DNA from: Desulfobacterales bacterium
GTDB lineage: Bacteria; Desulfobacterota; Desulfobacteria; Desulfobacterales; UBA2174_A
Assembly: GCA_025454075.1 (NCBI GenBank)
Contig: JALOPD010000008.1
Location: forward strand, 1 to 49,193
Direction of reading: 5' to 3'
Length of the DNA: 49,193 nucleotides
Shown: piece by piece, positions 48,879 through 49,193 of the stretch
Layout: each line of letters starts with the position of its first letter
Numbering within the stretch: position 1 is the stretch's first letter
Made by a program: the position numbers and the translations under genes
The notes under the pieces: generated by a model
What the model saw: the letters and a program-made list of their open reading frames with translations, nothing else
Database searches by the model: none
Told to the model about the DNA's origin: nothing

Positions 48879-49193
48879 GTGGCCTGGTTCAAACGAAAAG
48901 CCGATCCGCCGCCGCCCGGGCCGGCCCCGGAGGCGGGAGACCCCTCGGCGCCGGAGGCCCGCCGGGGTGTTTTCGCGCGGCTGAAGCAGCGCCTGTCCAA
49001 GACACGCCGCAATTTCGCCGACGGCGTCGGCCGGATCCTCACGGGCAAGCGCAAGATCGACGCCGAGGTCCTCGACCAGATCGAAGAGCTGCTCATCACG
49101 GCCGACGTCGGTGTGCAGACCGCCACGGAGCTGATCGAGCGCATTTCCTCCGCCCAGGCGGCCGATGCGGATGAGCTGCAGCGGGTGCTGCGC
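48879..49193 (+). CDS. ftsY: Signal recognition particle receptor FtsY (3' end outside window)
   Basis: The first 105 residues of FtsY, cut by the window edge. It starts with GTG at 48879 (VAWFKRK) after AGGGG. A short proline/alanine-rich linker is followed by the start of the SRP54_N helical domain: RLKQRLSKTRRNFADGVG, then IDAEVLDQIEELLITADVGV, which is diagnostic for the family. The GTPase domain lies beyond the window. FtsY docks the signal recognition particle at the membrane. The acidic A domain is short, as in many non-enteric bacteria. Confidence 0.93.
   Translation, partial: MAWFKRKADPPPPGPAPEAGDPSAPEARRGVFARLKQRLSKTRRNFADGVGRILTGKRKIDAEVLDQIEELLITADVGVQTATELIERISSAQAADADELQRVLR

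Overview
The window is a 49 kb piece of a GC-rich bacterial chromosome, most likely from an anaerobic member of the Desulfobacterota (the former Deltaproteobacteria). This rests on gene content: a TRAP transporter with FAD/Fe-S hydroxyacid dehydrogenases, HndA/HndC-like NADH-oxidising flavoprotein subunits, a tungsten-type aldehyde ferredoxin oxidoreductase, a siroheme-decarboxylase (alternative heme pathway) subunit, a pyrophosphate-dependent phosphofructokinase and a lone ferritin-like protein. Lineage is inferred; no rRNA or tRNA gene was found. Both ends cut genes: the left edge lies inside an FAD/Fe-S dehydrogenase and the right edge inside ftsY.

Region 1 (1-11662, all +) looks like a hydroxyacid catabolic island. 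It holds an FAD/Fe-S dehydrogenase, an MFS carrier, a complete DctPQM TRAP transporter, a GlcD-type FAD dehydrogenase, a beta-hydroxyacid dehydrogenase, an ADHFE1-like hydroxyacid-oxoacid transhydrogenase and a PAS/sigma-54 activator. Region 2 (11793-17441, mixed strands) has two Cys-rich GcvH-like proteins that lack the lipoyl lysine, a ferritin-like protein, Tag glycosylase, a zinc-ribbon PilZ protein, ClpS, a 95-residue unknown and RseC.

Region 3 (17619-29821) interleaves two themes. One is hydrogenase-like redox machinery: a minus operon NuoE-like / DRTGG / NuoF-like, and a seven-gene plus operon DRTGG / HATPase / degenerate [FeFe]-hydrogenase-like Fe-S protein / DRTGG / PHP / HATPase / 2Fe-2S protein. 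No catalytic hydrogenase is present. The other is a deaminating methylthioadenosine salvage route: a PNP-family phosphorylase with an MTAP-like 5' pocket, two tandem MTA/SAH deaminases, and MtnA.

Region 4 (29931-41835) carries an AhbB-type protein, a B12-domain radical SAM protein, leucyl aminopeptidase, a phospholipid methyltransferase-like protein, an MFS remnant, hisD (-), serC, an aldehyde ferredoxin oxidoreductase with an unknown partner, an HD-GYP phosphodiesterase (-) and a small membrane protein. Region 5 (41912-49193) has a 700-residue PPi-phosphofructokinase (-), an orphan polar-amino-acid ABC ATPase, smc and the start of ftsY.

Spaces between genes are rich in palindromic repeats: a REP-like element, two copies of a ~125 bp inverted-repeat element directly after stop codons, a ~300 bp inverted-repeat element between hisD and serC, and several strong hairpin terminators. 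There is no CRISPR array, phage or intact insertion sequence. The items most worth a second look are the hydrogenase-like sensory operon, the lysine-less GcvH-like pair with duplicated cysteine modules, and the predicted methylthioinosine phosphorylase.
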